Both the position numbers and the translations under genes were made by a program. From Sphingopyxis sp. (GTDB lineage: Bacteria; Pseudomonadota; Alphaproteobacteria; Sphingomonadales; Sphingomonadaceae), in NCBI GenBank assembly GCA_030145715.1, contig JAIXHQ010000001.1, forward strand, positions 129,701 to 193,700: 64,000 nt of DNA, read 5' to 3'. Below, one piece after another: positions 60,954 to 64,000 of the stretch (positions are counted from its first letter, which is position 1; the number at the start of each line of letters is the position of its first letter). The notes under the pieces are model-generated. The model worked only from the letters and a program-made list of their open reading frames with translations, was not told the origin of the DNA and made no database searches.

Positions 60954-63919
60954 CTCGCGAGGCGCGCCCTTGCGACATCCATGATCTTTGCAGTTGATGC
61001 TTCAATCGAAGCGAAGTCAGCGCCTGATTTCCGCAGACTTTCCTTGATCGCTCGACGCATCTGCCGTTTCACGTCTTCCTTGTGCTGCCAGTCGACGACC
61101 TGCGTCATAGCTTCCAGCTCCAGCGCGATGTTGCTGGCGACTTCGCGCTGTTGCTGCTCGCTGAGATCGTCGCCGAAGGCGATCAACGGGAAAATCGCGC
61201 CGGAGGTACCAGTCAATTCCACGGATTTCTGATCGCCCCGCAGTTTCATTGTCCGGCCAGCCAGTTCCTCAAGCCGCGCGAGCTGGCTTGCGGCGCTCAC
61301 CCGGTCGATGCGTCGACGGGAAATGAGATCCTCCAAGTCTTCCCAGAGAGATTTATAGGCGGCAGGGTTCTCGTCGCGATGCACGTGAATTTCATGCCTG
61401 ATCGCGTGCTCAATCCGCGCTGCTTTGGCGTCCGGCGATCCGATTTCTTCAACGCTATCGCGAAACGCTGGATCGAGAATATCCAAGGGTTGAAGCAGCT
61501 GCTCCACCCCGTCAGATCGCAAGTGGCCTGCAATCAGCTCGCCAACTTTTGCGCCATAAAGCTTCGCATCAAATCGCTCGTCGCTGTACAAACGACGTGC
61601 AGCGGCGCGGATACGGGTTAGCCACTTCAAGTCGGTCAGGTAAGGCTCTTCCAGCGCTTTGGGATCGGGCAAGACCATATCCATTGCCTCGGCAAATCGC
61701 TGGAAATCGAGCTCGAACTTTGCTCGCACATCCTCGAGCGCCAACAGGGCAATGCATGCATCTTCGTCGGCGCGATCTATGTTGTCGAACAGGCGGACGG
61801 CAGCTCGATGCCTGCTTTCTAGAAGCTGTGCCTTTTCCGATGCCGGACGCATGGCAGAGAGAACGCCATCTTCTTCGGAGAACATGTCGAGCGCTTCGGA
61901 AATGCGTCGGTTGTCGCCCCAATAGTCCACCACAAGGCCGTAGCTCTTGTTTTCATACGTGCGATTTACGCGCGCTATGGCCTGCAACAAGGTATGCTCT
62001 CGCAACGGAGCGTCCAGGTACATCACCTGCTCTATCGGCGCGTCAAAGCCTGTTAGCAGCATGTCGCAAACGACGAGAATTTTTAGCGGGTCATCCTTGC
62101 GTTTGAAGCGGGCGATCAACTTGTCACGGTCCCGGCGGGATAGATGGTGTCGCTGAAGCCTGGCACTGTCGTTGTTTGACGACGACATGATGACTGCACA
62201 TTCCGGCCCACCGAGCGCCCTGAGCTTTTCGATGTAGCTGACGGCGACGTCACGGCTAACCGTGACCACCTGAGCCTTGAAGCCGTTAGGTTCGATGGTG
62301 GTCCGATAATGCTGCAAAATGTCAGCGCAAATCACCGATACGCGCGCGTCTGCCCCAGCGTACTTTTCCTGACGTCGCGTTCCTTGCTTGAGCTTCTGGA
62401 TTTCCTCATCCTTCAGCTCCGGAAAAGCCTTACGAATATCCGCTTCCAGGTCACGACCGTCCACGCGCATGCGCGCATCACGCATTTCGTAGAAGATCGG
62501 CACAGTTGCCCCGTCCTTCACTGCCTGGTCGATCAGGTAGCGGTGGATGTAATCACCAAAGACCTCGCGCGTGCTGCGGTCCTTCTTGTCGATGGGCGTT
62601 CCTGTAAAGGCAATCAGCGCAGCGTGAGGTAGGCCTGCACGCATCCGGGCTGCCAGCGCACCATATTGGGTGCGGTGGGCTTCATCGACCATCACGAAGA
62701 TATTTTCAGATTCGGAAATCACCGAGCTGCGCTTGGGCACAGCGGTATGGAACTTATGAACCGTCGTCAGGACTGTCGTCCCCGCGCCGCCAGACAGCAG
62801 TTCACGCAGATGCTGCCCACTCTCGGCCTGCACAGGGTTGGGAAAGCCGGAACGCTGAAACTGACCGGTGATCTGGCCATCAAGCTCCGTACGATCGGTG
62901 ACGATGACCAGCGTAGGGTTTTCAGTTTCCGGCAAACGCCGAAGCTTCACCGCGAGGTAGACCATGGTGAGCGATTTGCCCGACCCTTGCGTATGGTGGA
63001 TCACGCCGCTGCGCCGCTCAGGTCGAGGCGCATTGCGGATGCGCTCTATGGTGCGGCCTACCGCCACAAACTGCTGATAGCGGGCAATCTTCTTCAAGCG
63101 TCGCCCGTCCAGGGTCTCGAAGACTACAAAATTGCGAACCAGATCGATCAGATTGGCCGGTGCCAACACCCCCGCAAGCAAGATGTCCTGCGGTGTCGGG
63201 GTACGATTGATCCTGGAAGCAAGGCCATCTGCGGTCATCGGCCAAGGATCGCGCCATTCCGCCCAGTGGCGCGGCGGCGTGGCTGTTGTGCCGTATTTGG
63301 CAACGTCGCGGGCGAGCGCGATCGAGAATTGCGCTAGCTCGAATAGCCGCGGGGCACCCAAGCCGGAGAATTCCTCTCTGCCTTCGTAGCGGCGGAATTG
63401 GCGCTGCGCTTCGCCAATCGGATCGGCAAGCGCAGGCGATTTGCATTCGATCACAGCCAACGGAATGCCGTTCACGTAGACGACGATGTCCGGCACAATT
63501 TCCTGGCGTGGACCTTTGACCGGTACTTGCCTGGCAAACTCGAAGACGTTGGCGTCAATATCGTCAAAATCGAAATACCGGACCGTGCGATCCTGGCGAC
63601 GGCCCTTGTCGTCGGTGAACGGCAATGTCGTGCCATATGTCAGACGGATATGATCCTGCTCATTGGCGTCGATGAGATCGACCGATGAGATGCGGGTTAA
63701 GCCGGAGATGGCGCGCCCGACGCTTTCGCTGTCAAGCCAAGGGTTGAGCCGCCGCAACTGCTGCTCCAGACGGCCAACAAGCACGGCGTCTGATCGCTCT
63801 TCACGCAGTTCGGCAATATCGGTAGGCAATAGCTCGTTGTAATCGAACAGCACGCGCAGCAGGTCAGCCGCTGGCGTTTCGACCATCTCGATTTCCAGGC
63901 TGTCGCGTGCCTCGCTCAT
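60950..63919 (-). CDS. hsdR: Type I restriction endonuclease subunit R
   Basis: 989 residues. Translocase/nuclease subunit of a type I restriction-modification complex. The N-terminal PD-(D/E)xK nuclease has PDIVVYVNGIPLAVIECKSP (Asp144, Glu158, Lys160). SF2 helicase motifs: HHTQGSGKSLTMVYL (Walker A, 309-323), VMVDEAHRTQYG (412), FTGTPIDKKDR, and FDAPIEQVMYLDAPLREHTLLQ split through motifs V-VI with QAIARVNR. C-terminal helical region expected for HsdM/S contact. ATG 63919 overlaps the upstream gene by 4 bp. hsdM/hsdS presumably lie beyond the edge. Confidence 0.95.
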   Translation of the reverse strand: MSEARDSLEIEMVETPAADLLRVLFDYNELLPTDIAELREERSDAVLVGRLEQQLRRLNPWLDSESVGRAISGLTRISSVDLIDANEQDHIRLTYGTTLPFTDDKGRRQDRTVRYFDFDDIDANVFEFARQVPVKGPRQEIVPDIVVYVNGIPLAVIECKSPALADPIGEAQRQFRRYEGREEFSGLGAPRLFELAQFSIALARDVAKYGTTATPPRHWAEWRDPWPMTADGLASRINRTPTPQDILLAGVLAPANLIDLVRNFVVFETLDGRRLKKIARYQQFVAVGRTIERIRNAPRPERRSGVIHHTQGSGKSLTMVYLAVKLRRLPETENPTLVIVTDRTELDGQITGQFQRSGFPNPVQAESGQHLRELLSGGAGTTVLTTVHKFHTAVPKRSSVISESENIFVMVDEAHRTQYGALAARMRAGLPHAALIAFTGTPIDKKDRSTREVFGDYIHRYLIDQAVKDGATVPIFYEMRDARMRVDGRDLEADIRKAFPELKDEEIQKLKQGTRRQEKYAGADARVSVICADILQHYRTTIEPNGFKAQVVTVSRDVAVSYIEKLRALGGPECAVIMSSSNNDSARLQRHHLSRRDRDKLIARFKRKDDPLKILVVCDMLLTGFDAPIEQVMYLDAPLREHTLLQAIARVNRTYENKSYGLVVDYWGDNRRISEALDMFSEEDGVLSAMRPASEKAQLLESRHRAAVRLFDNIDRADEDACIALLALEDVRAKFELDFQRFAEAMDMVLPDPKALEEPYLTDLKWLTRIRAAARRLYSDERFDAKLYGAKVGELIAGHLRSDGVEQLLQPLDILDPAFRDSVEEIGSPDAKAARIEHAIRHEIHVHRDENPAAYKSLWEDLEDLISRRRIDRVSAASQLARLEELAGRTMKLRGDQKSVELTGTSGAIFPLIAFGDDLSEQQQREVASNIALELEAMTQVVDWQHKEDVKRQMRRAIKESLRKSGADFASIEASTAKIMDVARARLAR

Positions 63920-64000
63920 GCGTTTGCGACCTCAAGTGAAGCCTGTGTGTTTGAAAACCGTGCGACCATTGAGGCGGGCAAGCGCAACCGGCCCGAGAGC
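63916..64000 (-). CDS. 3' end of a gene upstream of hsdR (partial)
   Basis: The frame that ends in the TGA shared with the hsdR ATG (ATGA) is open to the window edge: 27 codons ending ARFSNTQASLEVANA. The overlap pattern matches the rest of the operon, so this frame is preferred over another open frame that stops at 63932. hsdS is a natural candidate by context, but the fragment is too short to identify. Confidence 0.55.
   Translation of the reverse strand, partial: LSGRLRLPASMVARFSNTQASLEVANA

Overview
The window is high-GC alphaproteobacterial DNA, most likely from a sphingomonad and probably Sphingopyxis or a close relative. This rests on protein character, three families of short palindromic intergenic repeats that I associate with sphingomonads, abundant large TonB-dependent receptors, and translationally coupled genes with 1-4 bp overlaps. 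The genus is an inference; no 16S rRNA is present.

Positions 1-33,400 are core chromosome. In order: a partial DUF4153 membrane protein; a DUF3089 serine hydrolase flanked by two copies of an 80-bp repeat; ruvX and a DUF1294 gene; pyrB coupled to a dihydroorotase-like gene that lacks metal ligands; divergent serB/miaA with overlapping start codons; ilvB-ilvH-ilvC behind a 26-codon Leu/Thr/Val-rich leader peptide that looks like a classical attenuator; bioF-bioD-bioA; murA; a DMT transporter and threonine aldolase pair; argG; cfa; an acyl-CoA ligase; lgt-midA-GNAT-pgeF; an MHS-type MFS transporter; a HAD-IB phosphatase; an Mla-type lipid ABC transporter operon (STAS-MlaE, MlaF, MlaD, lipoprotein); a sulfotransferase-like gene with a PKHD-type hydroxylase; and folE.

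Positions 33,400-47,700 are nutrient-uptake DNA. Two convergent TonB-dependent receptors share a strong terminator. Next comes a leftward operon of TonB receptor, strong hairpin plus small ORF, FAD amine/amino-acid oxidase, BASS-family transporter, RidA and PLP aminotransferase. A MarR-family gene is divergent to it. The operon promoter (TTGACC-17 bp-CATAAT) is overlaid by a palindrome that is a good candidate MarR operator. Together these look like a regulated outer-membrane-to-cytoplasm route for taking up and deaminating a nitrogen compound whose identity cannot be read from the sequence.

Positions 47,700-48,640 hold tRNA-Thr(CGT) and about 700 bp with no convincing gene. This stretch ends in a 17-bp sequence that reads as the 3' end of another tRNA on the minus strand, a candidate attachment-site remnant. 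From there to the right edge the content is that of an integrative/mobilizable element: two unknown small proteins, a hipBA toxin-antitoxin pair with an apparently leaderless, operator-flanked promoter, a membrane protein of unknown role, an AlpA-type regulator, small conserved-looking unknowns, a relaxosome-type small protein, a TraD coupling ATPase, a MobF (TraI/TrwC) relaxase, an ArdC antirestriction protein, and a type I restriction operon (hsdR with a YgjP/SprT-like metallopeptidase) that runs off the edge. No integrase or type IV secretion channel is inside the window.
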